Notes: generated from the letters alone by a model not told the origin. Numbered from the stretch's first letter, positions 24,163-33,695 are shown. The stretch: 64,000 nt of DNA from Comamonadaceae bacterium UBA4962 (GCA_002397315.1 DHAE01000015.1:36853-100852), one strand, 5' to 3'. Made by a program: numbers and translations.

Positions 24163-26640
24163 TTACTGTGGATCGATCGGGCGCTTGCGATGGAGTTCGT
24201 CCAACTCCAGGCGCAGTTCCAGCCGGTCGTTGTCCATGCCGAAACCCACCGGCTCGCCAGGCGCCGGAGGTGCCGTGACCGGCATCGGCGGCAGATCGCT
24301 GAGCGTGAGGTGCGGCGGATCCGACAGGTCGAGATCGAGCATCGCATCCGGGTCGGAATACAGGCTCGCAGGCGCCGTCGGCGTGGCCGCGGAAGGCGGG
24401 ACGGCAGGAGAAGGCATCGGCGGCAGCGGCGCGGGCAGCGATTCCCACGTCAGGCCGCCCGAGAGCGTGTCGAAGGAGCGCAGCTCTTCGTCGCGCTCTG
24501 CTTCCCGGGCTGCTGCCGGTGCGGGGTACTGCGCGGCCAGCGCTTCGTCGTCCGGCGTCTCCATGGGCGTGGTGCGGCGGCGCGGCGGCGCCTCGCCCCG
24601 GGCGCTGGCGGGGGTGGTCTGGGCGATGGCGAGCAGCAGCAGCAGGTCGTCGAACGCCGCAAGATCGAACTGCATGGCCAGCACGGCATCCGCCTGCCGG
24701 AAGAGCAGGCCCTCGATCACGCCCAGGACGGCGGGAGAAGACCATTCGGCCTCGATCGCCGCCAGCGCGTCGGGAAAGCCCAGCAGGGTGCGGCCGGCGC
24801 GGTGGAACGTACCGAATTCCGGGACGAAGACGTTGAACTGCGCACGGAACTGTTCACGGAGCTGGTGGAAGCTCTCCACACGCCCGAGCGTGTGGTAGAG
24901 CCGCAGCAGTTCGAGATACGCGAAGGCCGACGTCTCTCCATGTGCGGCGATGTGCTGCTTGAGCACGGCGATCGCCTGGTCGTGCTCGCCGACCGAGACG
25001 AAGAATTCCGCCTGCTGCTGGATGTCGAACAGGTCTTCGGGCAACGGTCCCGCCGTCCGCACGGTGGCCGCAGCGGGGGCGTGGACGGGAGCCGGCGGCG
25101 GCAGGGTTGCAGCCGCGGACGGAGCGAACACCGGCGGCGGGGCAGGCACGGAGGGAGGCGGCGATGCGACCGCGGCAGAGGCCGCAGGCTGCAGCGGTGC
25201 GCCCCGCGTGAGGGCGGGCCCTTCGACCAGCACGGCGCTGGAGAGCGAATCCGCGAATGCCGGGAAATGGGAACTGTCGTCGCCCCGCAGCGCAGCGGCC
25301 ACGGACATGGGAACGGTCACGGGCGGCGGCACGGCTGGCGCAGGCGGTTTGGCGGCTCCCGTGCCGCGCGGCATCACGGGCAGGCGCCGCGGCTTGCCGA
25401 GCGGTGCATCGTCCCCCTGCGGCCGCGTCGGCACGCCCAGGGGCCCTGCCTCCGCGGCGGCATCGGCACCCGCAACGCCGGAAACCGGTGGCTGGCTGTT
25501 CGCCGCGACCACCTGCGTCCAGGTGGTTTCGCGCAGGCGGCGGGACCGCGCCCAAAGCCATGCGGCGAGCGCGAGCAGCAGTGCGACGAGGCCCAGCAGC
25601 ACGTACACCACGACGGCCGGAAAACGGTCGGATTCGGCACTGTCGAGGCGCTGGCGCAGATCGGCTGCCGCAGCGCGCTCGGAAGCGGCCCGCGCGCGCT
25701 CGGTCGCGACCACGCCTTCCAACTGGGCCGTGCGCCCGGCGGCGCGCTGCACGTCTTCCACCGGGGTGTTGAGCGCCTTCCAGAGCGCAGCGGCTTCGGC
25801 GCGCTGCTCGGCGGAGGCCGGGGCGGCCACGGAGGCCGGCGAAAGTTCGGGGGAATTGCGCAGCGGGAGCGGAGCTTCGAGCCAGACATCCAGCGGCTCC
25901 ATGACGAGCCGCGCCCGCTCGGCCGCGGGCGACGCCGGGGCGGCCGGCGCAGGGCGCCGGGCCCGGCTGGAAGGCGCGGCGGCCGTGGACGCCGCGGCAG
26001 TGTCGGCCGGCCTGCTCCGGGTGGATGGCTGGGCCGCAGCCACCGACGCCGCCGTGGCCGGCGCGGCATCGGTGGCCGCCGCACGCGCCGGGCGTGTGCT
26101 GCCGCGTGCCGCGCCACTGGAGGCCGTGTCGCCGGCGGCACCGGGGGCGCCTGGGCGCGCGCCCGCCGCGCCCGCGCCCGCGAGTTGTCCGATATCGAGC
26201 GGACGGGCGGAGGCCGAAGCGGAAGAAGCCGTCTCGGGGAGCTGCGAAAGGAAGACATACCGGCGGCTCACACCGCCGCTGCAGCCGGCGGTGACCATGG
26301 CGGTGAGCACCGGCTCGTCGGCCGTGATGAACGCGCGTACCCGCACGGCCGGTACACGCCCCGCCGTTGCCGGCACGGGGGTGATCTGCACTTTCGAATC
26401 CGGTACCGCGGTGTCGCCCGACAGCAGGCGCACGCGCACGCACGAGGAGGCGATGTCGGTGCCCGGATCCGGCTGCACGTCGAAGACGAGGTCCACCGGA
26501 GCACCGAGCACCACCGTTCCATGGCTGGCACCCAGCGAAATCGCGGCCGCGCCGGTCGCGACGGCCGTCAGGCCCGCTCCGATGATCGTGTTACTTATTT
26601 TCACAATGGTTGCGTTTTTATTCAATCCATTCTTGCACAT
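24163..26640 (-). CDS. FimV-like inner-membrane protein with C-terminal TPR
   Basis: 825 residues. The N-terminus has a hydrophobic signal/anchor (TIIGAGLTAVATGAAAISLG), then a beta-rich domain, a long Ala/Pro/Thr-rich disordered part, a coiled coil before a central membrane helix (FPAVVVYVLLGLVALLLALA, about residue 340), and a cytoplasmic tail ending in TPR-like helices (EDLFDIQQQAEFFVSVGEHD, FAYLELLRLYHTLGR). This layout resembles FimV of pseudomonads, which organises polar type IV pilus and signalling complexes, but overall similarity is weak and the LysM motif of FimV is not evident. Start ATG 26640 (MCKNGLNKN) follows GGGGAGCAGG. Divergent from the next gene with only 36 bases between. 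Confidence 0.72.
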   Translation of the reverse strand: MCKNGLNKNATIVKISNTIIGAGLTAVATGAAAISLGASHGTVVLGAPVDLVFDVQPDPGTDIASSCVRVRLLSGDTAVPDSKVQITPVPATAGRVPAVRVRAFITADEPVLTAMVTAGCSGGVSRRYVFLSQLPETASSASASARPLDIGQLAGAGAAGARPGAPGAAGDTASSGAARGSTRPARAAATDAAPATAASVAAAQPSTRSRPADTAAASTAAAPSSRARRPAPAAPASPAAERARLVMEPLDVWLEAPLPLRNSPELSPASVAAPASAEQRAEAAALWKALNTPVEDVQRAAGRTAQLEGVVATERARAASERAAAADLRQRLDSAESDRFPAVVVYVLLGLVALLLALAAWLWARSRRLRETTWTQVVAANSQPPVSGVAGADAAAEAGPLGVPTRPQGDDAPLGKPRRLPVMPRGTGAAKPPAPAVPPPVTVPMSVAAALRGDDSSHFPAFADSLSSAVLVEGPALTRGAPLQPAASAAVASPPPSVPAPPPVFAPSAAATLPPPAPVHAPAAATVRTAGPLPEDLFDIQQQAEFFVSVGEHDQAIAVLKQHIAAHGETSAFAYLELLRLYHTLGRVESFHQLREQFRAQFNVFVPEFGTFHRAGRTLLGFPDALAAIEAEWSSPAVLGVIEGLLFRQADAVLAMQFDLAAFDDLLLLLAIAQTTPASARGEAPPRRRTTPMETPDDEALAAQYPAPAAAREAERDEELRSFDTLSGGLTWESLPAPLPPMPSPAVPPSAATPTAPASLYSDPDAMLDLDLSDPPHLTLSDLPPMPVTAPPAPGEPVGFGMDNDRLELRLELDELHRKRPIDPQ

Positions 26641-26659
26641 AAGCGCCTGCTCCCCTCGC

Positions 26660-26672
26660 CGCCATAATGGCG
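26660..26672 (+). promoter_or_regulatory. Palindromic -10 box before the 3-hydroxyacyl-CoA dehydrogenase gene
   Basis: CGCCATAATGGCG is a perfect 13-base palindrome containing CATAAT. The last base of the hexamer is 8 bases before the ATG at 26677. It lies in the 36-base divergent gap and, being symmetrical, could serve both directions. Confidence 0.45.
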
Positions 26673-26676
26673 CTCC

Positions 26677-28197
26677 ATGACCAACCCTTTCCCGATCGTA
26701 GGCATCATAGGCACGGGCGCCATGGGCCAGGGCATCGCCCAGATGGCGGCGCAGGCAGGCAGCCAGGTGCTGCTGTTCGACAACCGGGCCGGCGCCGCGG
26801 GCGCCGCCCTCGACCATATCCATGCGCAGTGGCAGCGCCTTGTAGGCAAGGGGCGCATCAGCGCGGATGAGGCAGCAAATCTTCGTGCGCGCCTGTCGGC
26901 CATCGGCTCGCTGGACGAGGCAGCCCGGTGCGACTTCATCATAGAAGCGATCGTCGAGCGTCTGGACGCCAAGCAGGCACTTTTTGCAGAACTCGAGAAG
27001 ATCGTCCGCCCCGGCGCGGTGCTCGCGACCAACACCTCGTCGCTGTCGGTGACGGCGATCGGCGCGGCGCTGCGGCATCCGGAACGCTTCGCGGGCTTCC
27101 ACTTCTTCAATCCCGTGCCGCTCATGAAGGTCGTCGAGGTGGTTGCCGGCCTGAAGACCGACCCCGCCGTGTGCGACCGCCTTGCGGAACATGCCCGCGC
27201 CATGGGCCACACCCCCGTACGCGCGCAGGACACGCCCGGCTTCATCGTGAACCACGCGGGCCGCGGCTTCGGCACCGAAGCGCTGCGCATCGTCGGCGAG
27301 GGCGTTGCCGATTTCGCCACCGTGGACCGCATCCTGCGCGACCAGGTCGGCTTTCGGCTCGGCCCGTTCGAGCTGATGGACCTGACCGCGCTGGACGTGT
27401 CGCAGCCGGTCATGGAATCGATTTATCGCCAGTATTACGAAGAGCCGCGGTACCGCCCCAGCGCCCTGGCCGCGCAGCGGCTCGCCGCCGGACTGCTCGG
27501 CCGCAAGACGGGCGAGGGCTTCTACCGCTACGTGGACGGCAAGGCGCAGGTGCCCGATGAACCGCCCGCCCCCACGGTCGCGGAGATTCCGCCCGTATGG
27601 GTGTCGTCCCGCGCCGCGCGGCGGGCCGAGGTGTTCCAGTTGCTGAAGGACCTGGGCGCCCGGATCGAAACCGGCACCTCGCCTTCGCCCCAGGCCATCT
27701 CGCTCGTGGCGCCGCTCGGCTTCGACGTGACCACCGTGGCCGTGGTGGAGCGCCTGGACCCGGCGCGCACGATCGGCATCGACATGCTGGTCGAGGACGC
27801 CGCCACGCGCCGCCGCGTGCTGGCCACCAATCCTGCCACCCGGGTCGACATCCGCGACGCGGCGCACGCCCTCTTCGCGCGCGATGGCAAGCCGGTGAGC
27901 GTGATCCGCGACAGCGGCGGCTTCGTCACCCAGCGCGTGGTGGCCACCATCGTGAACATCGCGAGCGACATCTGCCAGCAGGGCATCTGCAGCCCGGCCG
28001 ATCTGGAATCCGCGGTCACGCTGGGGCTGGGCTATCCGCTGGGGCCGCTGGCGATGGGCAACCGCTGGGGGCCGGCCAACATGCTCGAAGTGCTGTTCAA
28101 CCTGCAGACCGTGTACGGCGATCCGCGCTACCGTCCCAGCCCCTGGCTGCGCCGCCGCGGCGCGATCGGGCTCAGCCTGCTGCACGTCGAGGCCTGA
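26677..28197 (+). CDS. 3-hydroxyacyl-CoA dehydrogenase, long PaaH-type
   Basis: 506 residues. It has an NAD-binding GTGAMGQGIAQMAAQAG at the N-terminus, HFFNPVPLMKVVEVV, TPGFIVNHAGRG and a duplicated C-terminal 3HCDH domain (SGGFVTQRVVATIVNIASD), the arrangement of PaaH/PaaC (3-hydroxyadipyl-CoA dehydrogenase) of phenylacetate degradation. It oxidises (S)-3-hydroxyacyl-CoA with NAD. The following gene is an enoyl-CoA hydratase/isomerase, 68 bases on. The rest of the paa pathway is not in the window, so the physiological substrate is open. Confidence 0.88.
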   Translation: MTNPFPIVGIIGTGAMGQGIAQMAAQAGSQVLLFDNRAGAAGAALDHIHAQWQRLVGKGRISADEAANLRARLSAIGSLDEAARCDFIIEAIVERLDAKQALFAELEKIVRPGAVLATNTSSLSVTAIGAALRHPERFAGFHFFNPVPLMKVVEVVAGLKTDPAVCDRLAEHARAMGHTPVRAQDTPGFIVNHAGRGFGTEALRIVGEGVADFATVDRILRDQVGFRLGPFELMDLTALDVSQPVMESIYRQYYEEPRYRPSALAAQRLAAGLLGRKTGEGFYRYVDGKAQVPDEPPAPTVAEIPPVWVSSRAARRAEVFQLLKDLGARIETGTSPSPQAISLVAPLGFDVTTVAVVERLDPARTIGIDMLVEDAATRRRVLATNPATRVDIRDAAHALFARDGKPVSVIRDSGGFVTQRVVATIVNIASDICQQGICSPADLESAVTLGLGYPLGPLAMGNRWGPANMLEVLFNLQTVYGDPRYRPSPWLRRRGAIGLSLLHVEA

Positions 28198-28265
28198 CCG
28201 GCCTCCGGCATGGCCCGCCGCCAGGCCATGCCATCCCGCCCCGCGCACCCGAACACCCGTCCCCC

Positions 28266-29048
28266 ATGCCCGCAAGACTCGAGACCCGCACCCACGACCA
28301 GCACACCCTCGTGCTCACCATCCACCATCCGGAGATGCGCAATGCGCTCGATCCGGCGATCTGCGTGGCCGGGGTGGAGGCGCTGAACGGCGCGGAGCGC
28401 AGCGCCGACGTGCGCGCGGTCGTCATCACCGGGGCCGGCGCGCACTTCTGCGCCGGCGGCAACCTGCAGCGCATGCAGGAGCGGCGCCAGGAGGACGCAG
28501 AGACGCAGGCGCAGGGCGTGGAGGCGCTGCACCAATGGATCGAAACGCTCAGCACGTACCCCAAGCCCGTCATCGCCGCCGTGGAAGGCGCCGCGGCGGG
28601 CGCGGGCTTCTCGTTGGCGCTGGCCTGCGACATGGTCGTGGCCGCGCGCGATGCGGCCTTCGTGATGGCCTACGCGGGCGTCGGCCTCTCGCCGGACGGT
28701 GGCGCCACCTGGAGCCTGGGGCGCGCGCTGCCGCGGCAGCTCGCGGCCGAACTGCTGTTGTGCGGCGAGCGCATCGGCGCCGAGCGCCTGCATGCGCTGG
28801 GCATCGTGAACCGGCTGGCGCGCCCGGGCGAGGCGCTCACCTGCGCGCTGGCCCTGGCCGACACCCTCGCCGCGCGCGCACCCAATGCGGTCGCCAGCAC
28901 GAAGGAACTCCTGTCGGAGGCACCCGCCCACACCCTCACCCAGCAGCTCGCACGCGAGCGCGACCAGTTCGTGCGCAACCTGCAGCATTTGAACGCCGGG
29001 GAAGGCATCGCGGCCTTCCTCGAGAAGCGCCCGCCGCGCTACCGCTGA
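28266..29048 (+). CDS. Enoyl-CoA hydratase/isomerase family protein (PaaG-like)
   Basis: 260 residues, crotonase fold. The oxyanion-hole segments are TGAGAHFCAGGNLQRM and EGAAAGAGFSLALACD. At the second catalytic position the motif reads GLSPDGGATW, with Asp where hydratases have Glu, as seen in ring-opening isomerases such as PaaG. So an isomerase is as likely as a hydratase. It shares a strand with the preceding dehydrogenase and probably its operon. Confidence 0.85.
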   Translation: MPARLETRTHDQHTLVLTIHHPEMRNALDPAICVAGVEALNGAERSADVRAVVITGAGAHFCAGGNLQRMQERRQEDAETQAQGVEALHQWIETLSTYPKPVIAAVEGAAAGAGFSLALACDMVVAARDAAFVMAYAGVGLSPDGGATWSLGRALPRQLAAELLLCGERIGAERLHALGIVNRLARPGEALTCALALADTLAARAPNAVASTKELLSEAPAHTLTQQLARERDQFVRNLQHLNAGEGIAAFLEKRPPRYR

Positions 29049-29168
29049 ACCACCGGCAACGGCAACGCCAGGGCGGCCCCTTTGTCGGCCCCGGCATCGC
29101 CCGACCTGGCCCTGCGCCAGGCCAGTGCTCCGCCCCCCGCGTGCCGGGCCGAGCGGAGCATCCTGAGA

Positions 29169-29276
29169 GCGGCTCACACGACCCAGCGAAGCGGTTCTGG
29201 CGAGGCGCCGCATCGTAGGCAGTACGCGCAGTACGGCAAGATGCGGCAACGACGCCAGAAGGGTCGTGTGAGCCGC
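29169..29276. repeat. Large nested inverted repeat
   Basis: Three nested perfect stems: 29169-29184 with 29261-29276 (16 pairs), 29195-29202 with 29253-29260 (8 pairs) and 29208-29214 with 29240-29246 (7 pairs), with a 25-base tip that contains GCAGTACG twice. It fills the middle of the 327-base gap between the hydratase and the Crp/Fnr genes; the rest of that gap shows nothing but a possible GACAAT box 36 bases before the next start. It could be a REP-like element, a terminator or a structured RNA. Confidence 0.75.
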
Positions 29277-29375
29277 GCTAAGACACGCGCGCGACATCGG
29301 AGCCCCCATGCACCGCTGGCACGCCCGTCCCCCGGGCGACAATGCCCCGGCCTCCAGTCACGCAAAAGACAGACC

Positions 29376-30095
29376 ATGGACGACCCCATTCTTACCATCG
29401 AAGAACGAGAGGCGATCAATACCGGTCGCTGGTTTTCCTCCCTTTCCCCTTCGCTGCGGCACGACATACTCCGATGCGCCTACGTCAAACGCTTCAAGGA
29501 TGGCGGCCTGATCGCCGCCCGCGGCGATCCGCCGGAGGAGTGGATCGCCTGCGCGAAGGGCGCGGTGCGCGTGAGCTCCACGTCGATCTCCGGCAAGCAG
29601 ATCACGCTGACCTACGTCGAGCCGGGCATCTGGTTCGGCGACGTGGCGATCTTCGACGGCGACCGGCGCACGCACGATGCCTACGCGCACGGGGACACCA
29701 CCATCCTCTGCGTCGCCAAGGCGGATTTCCGCAAGATCCTGGCCACGCACGTGGAGTTCTACGAAGCGATGCTGCGCCTGCATGCGCGGCGCATCCGCCA
29801 GCTCTACGGCCTGGTGGAAGACCTCAACACCCTGCCGCTGCGGGCACGGCTGGCCAAGCAGCTGCTGCACCTGGTGCGCAGCTACGGCATTCCGAGCCTG
29901 TCGCACGGCGACGAGGTGCGCATCGGCCTGCAGCTCGCGCAGGAGGAACTGGCCCAGCTGCTCGGCGCCTCGCGCCAGCGGGTGAACCAGGAACTCAAGG
30001 CCATGGAACGCGAGGACGCCATCCGCATCGAGCCGGGCGGCCTCGTCGTGCGCGACCGTGACGTGCTGATGCGCATCGCCGAAACCGACCACTAG
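29376..30095 (+). CDS. Crp/Fnr family transcriptional regulator
   Basis: 239 residues: an N-terminal cNMP-binding fold (GDPPEEWIACAKGAVRVS, VEPGIWFGDVAIFDGDRRTH), a long dimer helix, and a C-terminal winged helix (IGLQLAQEELAQLLGASRQR with VNQELKAMEREDAIR). There are no N-terminal cysteines for an iron-sulfur cluster, and the cAMP pocket is not the E. coli Crp pattern, so the ligand is unknown. It stands before the phosphotransferase and acyl-CoA dehydrogenase genes and may control them. Confidence 0.87.
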   Translation: MDDPILTIEEREAINTGRWFSSLSPSLRHDILRCAYVKRFKDGGLIAARGDPPEEWIACAKGAVRVSSTSISGKQITLTYVEPGIWFGDVAIFDGDRRTHDAYAHGDTTILCVAKADFRKILATHVEFYEAMLRLHARRIRQLYGLVEDLNTLPLRARLAKQLLHLVRSYGIPSLSHGDEVRIGLQLAQEELAQLLGASRQRVNQELKAMEREDAIRIEPGGLVVRDRDVLMRIAETDH

Positions 30096-30122
30096 AACCC
30101 CTTTTCCGCCGACCCATCATCC

Positions 30123-31211
30123 ATGACCGCATCCTACGAACACTTCACCGGCACCCGCCCCGTCTCCGCGCAGCACGCTTTCGATACGGACGCGCTCTCG
30201 GCCTGGATGGCGGCCCACGTGGAGGGCTTCGAGGGGCCGGTGTCGGTGGAGATGTTCAAGGGCGGGCAGTCCAACCCCACCTACAAGCTCGTCACCCCGG
30301 CGCGCAGCTACGTGATGCGCGCCAAGCCCGGACCGGTGGCGAAGCTGCTGCCGTCCGCGCATGCGATCGAGCGCGAATTCCAGGTGATGGGCGGGCTCGC
30401 CGGCACCGCGGTGCCCGTGCCGCGCATGTACGCGCTCTGCGAGGACGAATCCGTCATCGGCCGCGCGTTCTACATCATGGAGTTCCTGCAGGGCCGCGTG
30501 ATGTGGGACCAGGCCCTGCCGGACATGGACCCCGCCGGCCGCGGCGCCATCTACGACGAGATGAACCGCGTGATCGCCGCGCTGCACACCGTGCCCTTCG
30601 CCGAGCGCGGCCTCGCGGGCTACGGCAAGCCGGGCAATTATTTCGAGCGCCAGATCGGCCGCTGGAGCAAGCAGTACGTGGCCTCCATCACCCAGCCCAT
30701 CGAGGCGATGGACCGGCTCATGGAGTGGCTGCCCGCGCACATGCCCGCGAGCGCGCGCGACGAAAGCCGCGTGTCGATCGTGCACGGCGACTTCCGGCTC
30801 GACAACCTGATGTTCCATCCCACCGAGCCGCGCGTGATCGCGGTGCTCGACTGGGAGCTCTCCACCCTCGGGCATCCGCTCGCGGACTTCAGCTACCACT
30901 GCATGGCCTGGCACATCCCGCCCGGCATGTTCCGCGGCATCGGCGGGCTCGACCACGCCGCGCTCGGCATCCCCACCGAAGACGAATACATCCGCCGCTA
31001 TTGCGAGCGCACCGGCCTGGGCACGCCCGAGGCGCTGCGCGCGGACTGGAACTTCTACCTCGCCTACAACCTGTTCCGCCTCGCGTCCATCCTGCAGGGC
31101 ATCGCCAAGCGCGTGGAGGACGGCACCGCCTCCAGCGCCCAGGCGCGCGCCTCGGGCGAAGGCGCCCGTCCCCTGGCCGAGATGGCCTGGGGTTTCGCGC
31201 AGCGCATGTAG
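30123..31211 (+). CDS. Phosphotransferase family protein (ACAD10/11 kinase-like)
   Basis: 362 residues of the aminoglycoside phosphotransferase fold. FKGGQSNPTYKL replaces the glycine loop, the Brenner-type motif is VHGDFRLDNLMFH (catalytic Asp), and VLDWELSTLGHPLADFSYH supplies the metal-binding Asp. Bacterial members next to an acyl-CoA dehydrogenase resemble the N-terminal domain of human ACAD10/11, which phosphorylates 4-hydroxyacyl-CoA. The acyl-CoA dehydrogenase gene follows 73 bases later, which supports a role in 4-hydroxy fatty acid breakdown (inference). Confidence 0.85.
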   Translation: MTASYEHFTGTRPVSAQHAFDTDALSAWMAAHVEGFEGPVSVEMFKGGQSNPTYKLVTPARSYVMRAKPGPVAKLLPSAHAIEREFQVMGGLAGTAVPVPRMYALCEDESVIGRAFYIMEFLQGRVMWDQALPDMDPAGRGAIYDEMNRVIAALHTVPFAERGLAGYGKPGNYFERQIGRWSKQYVASITQPIEAMDRLMEWLPAHMPASARDESRVSIVHGDFRLDNLMFHPTEPRVIAVLDWELSTLGHPLADFSYHCMAWHIPPGMFRGIGGLDHAALGIPTEDEYIRRYCERTGLGTPEALRADWNFYLAYNLFRLASILQGIAKRVEDGTASSAQARASGEGARPLAEMAWGFAQRM

Positions 31212-31284
31212 GCATCGGCAGGCCCGCCCGCCGCCCACTTTTTCCGCGCACCCGCGCGGCCCGATTTCAACCGGAGACACCGCG

Positions 31285-32559
31285 ATGGATTTCGATTACT
31301 CCCCCAAGACCAAGGACCTCCAGGCCCGCCTGCTGAAGTTCATGGACGAGCACATCTACCCGTCCGAAGCCGCCTATACCGCGGAGCTGGCCGCCAACAC
31401 GGCCGCGGGCCGGCGCTGGACGGCGCTCGACACCATCGAGCAGCTCAAACCCAAGGCGCGCGCGGCCGGCCTGTGGAACCTGTTCCTGCCGGTGGATTCC
31501 GCCGCCGCCTCGGGCTATGACGGCGCCGGGCTCACCAATCAGGAATACGCACCGCTCGCGGAGATCATGGGCCGCGTGCCCTGGGCCAGCGAGGTGTTCA
31601 ACTGCTCCGCGCCCGACACCGGCAACATGGAAACCATCGCCCGCTACGGCAGCGACGAGAACAAGGCCCGCTGGCTGCGCCCCCTGCTGGAAGGCGAGAT
31701 CCGCTCGGCGTTCGCGATGACCGAGCCCGACGTGGCCTCGAGCGACGCGACCAACATCTCCACGCGCATCGAGCGCCAGGGCGACGAATACGTCATCAAC
31801 GGCCGCAAGTGGTGGATCTCCGGCGCGGCCGATCCGCGCTGCAAGGTCTTCATCACCATGGGCAAGAGCGACCCCGAGGCGCCGAAGCACTCGCAGCAGA
31901 GCATGGTCCTGGTGCCCGCGGACACGCCCGGCATCCGCATCCTGCGCCCGCTCAACGTGCTCGGCTACGACGACGCGCCCCACGGCCACGTCGAGATGGT
32001 GTTCGAGAACGTGCGCGTGCCGGCCAGCAACATCCTGCTGGGCGAAGGCCGCGGCTTCGAGATCGCCCAGGGGCGCCTGGGCCCCGGCCGCATCCACCAC
32101 TGCATGCGCCTGATCGGCCTGGCCGAGCGCGCGCTGGAGCTGATGTGCCGCCGCGCGTCCTCGCGCGTCGCCTTCGGCAAGACCGTGGCCCAGCAGACCG
32201 TGACGCAGGAGCGCATCGCCGAGGCCCGCTGCAAGATCGACATGGCCCGCCTGCTCACGCTCAAGGCCGCCTGGCTGATGGACGTGGCCGGCAACAAGGT
32301 CGCCAAGACCGAGATCGCGATGATCAAGGTGGTGGCGCCGAGCATGGCCTGCCAGGTGATCGACTGGGCCATGCAGGTGCACGGCGGCGGCGGCATGTGC
32401 GACGACTTCCCGCTGGCCTATGCCTATGCGGGTGCGCGCACGCTGCGCTTCGCGGACGGCCCGGACGAAGTGCACCGCAATGCGATCGCGAAGTGGGAAC
32501 TGGGCAAGTACTCGGAATACGGCCGGGCGGCCGAGGTGCCGGTCACGCGCGGCTGCTGA
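31285..32559 (+). CDS. Acyl-CoA dehydrogenase family protein
   Basis: 424 residues with the three ACAD domains. FAMTEPDVASSDATNI is the FAD/substrate loop, YVINGRKWWISGAADPRC follows, and RVAFGKTVAQQTVTQERIA lies in the C-terminal helical domain; MQVHGGGGMCDDFPLAY is near the end. The form resembles the ACAD11-type group, in keeping with the kinase-like gene before it. GGAG precedes the ATG. The stop lies 18 bases from the convergent cyclase gene. Confidence 0.9.
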   Translation: MDFDYSPKTKDLQARLLKFMDEHIYPSEAAYTAELAANTAAGRRWTALDTIEQLKPKARAAGLWNLFLPVDSAAASGYDGAGLTNQEYAPLAEIMGRVPWASEVFNCSAPDTGNMETIARYGSDENKARWLRPLLEGEIRSAFAMTEPDVASSDATNISTRIERQGDEYVINGRKWWISGAADPRCKVFITMGKSDPEAPKHSQQSMVLVPADTPGIRILRPLNVLGYDDAPHGHVEMVFENVRVPASNILLGEGRGFEIAQGRLGPGRIHHCMRLIGLAERALELMCRRASSRVAFGKTVAQQTVTQERIAEARCKIDMARLLTLKAAWLMDVAGNKVAKTEIAMIKVVAPSMACQVIDWAMQVHGGGGMCDDFPLAYAYAGARTLRFADGPDEVHRNAIAKWELGKYSEYGRAAEVPVTRGC

Positions 32560-32577
32560 TGGGCCTGCTGCCGCGGT

Positions 32578-33522
32578 TCAGTGCGGCGGCAGCGTATCCC
32601 AGGTCTCGGGCGTCTCGGAATCGGTGACGCCGAAGCCGATCGTGGGCGTGTCCGTGCGCCCGAACGGCATGCCCAGGGCGATGTGGCCGCTGCCGTGCAG
32701 CAGGCAGGTGGAGCGCCGCAGCGCCACCACCGTCTCGCTGCCGTCGAAGCGCACCCAGCTACCGAAGCTGCTTAGGTCGGTGAATACGATGGACGCGCCC
32801 CGCCATTCGATGCGCGCGTGCAGGCGTGAGACACGCGAATCCGGCAGGCGCACGGCCGAGGTCGAGGCCCGGCCCACGTGCAGCGGCCCGTCCGCAGCGC
32901 CGAAGGTGCGGAAGGTGCCGGCCCAGGCCAGTTCGAGCCAGACGTTCGGCGGCTGCAGCGGGGCCAGTTCGCTGAGGCCGGCGCTCTGCGTCAGCAGCCC
33001 GTGCTCGTCGCCCTCGCGCCAGTCCACCTGGTACACCACGAGCGGCTCGGCGCGGCCGCGCAGCTCCAGCGAGCCGATGCGCACATAGCCCGCGCCACCG
33101 ATGGGCCCCGCGGATTCCACCGTGCTCGCATCCGCCAGGATCTCGCGGGCGCCGGCCCGTTCGCAGAGGCGCGACGCGACGTTCACCGCATCGCCGTAGG
33201 TGTCGCCATCCACTTCCACCAGTTCACCATGGGCCATGCCCACGCGCAGGTCCATGGGCAGGGCCGCCTGGCCGGCCTGCTCGTGGTGCCGCCGGGCCAT
33301 GTCCGCCACGGCGCCGACGGCCGCGGCCGGATCGCGGAACACCGCCAGCACGCCGTCACCCAGCATCTTCACGACCCGGCCGCCATGCGACGCGAGCACC
33401 GCGCCCATCCATTCGGTGATGCCGGTCACCGTGGCGGTCGCGCGCGTGTTGCCGTGCGCCTCGAACAGCGCCGTGGTGCCGACGATGTCGGAAAACACGA
33501 CCGTGCGCCAGGCCGTCTTCAT
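32578..33522 (-). CDS. Class III adenylate/guanylate cyclase with C-terminal FHA domain
   Basis: 314 residues. The cyclase domain keeps the metal aspartates (VVFSDIVGTT and KMLGDGVLAVF), the base-binding Lys in RVVKMLGDG, and the transition-state Asn/Arg in GDAVNVASRLC, so it should be active, making cAMP. The FHA domain (about 210-300) has HVGRASTSAVRLPDSRVSRLH. It probably links phosphothreonine signalling to cyclic nucleotide. The start MKTAWRT at 33522 was chosen because the 35 residues upstream are basic and low-complexity. A CATAAT box lies at 33696-33701 on the same strand. The 260-base gap to ldcA otherwise shows nothing. Confidence 0.85.
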   Translation of the reverse strand: MKTAWRTVVFSDIVGTTALFEAHGNTRATATVTGITEWMGAVLASHGGRVVKMLGDGVLAVFRDPAAAVGAVADMARRHHEQAGQAALPMDLRVGMAHGELVEVDGDTYGDAVNVASRLCERAGAREILADASTVESAGPIGGAGYVRIGSLELRGRAEPLVVYQVDWREGDEHGLLTQSAGLSELAPLQPPNVWLELAWAGTFRTFGAADGPLHVGRASTSAVRLPDSRVSRLHARIEWRGASIVFTDLSSFGSWVRFDGSETVVALRRSTCLLHGSGHIALGMPFGRTDTPTIGFGVTDSETPETWDTLPPH

Positions 33523-33695
33523 GGTTTGCAGGCTTTCCCGTCGGCTCCGCCGTGCACGCACCCTGCGTGGCCGCCACCGAAGGCCATGGAATGGCGCGCC
33601 GGACGATGGTGCGCTGGACGGTGGCACGGCCGGACGGGACAGGATGGCGAACGGTTGAGCATGGCTCGGCGTGGAGAGGATCAGGTCGTGTCCCG

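Noticed and set aside
26641..28275. Extension of the FimV-like frame upstream to 28275
   Set aside because: The added residues are antisense to the 3-hydroxyacyl-CoA dehydrogenase. The ATG at 26640 has a ribosome site and a hydrophobic N-terminal segment right after it.
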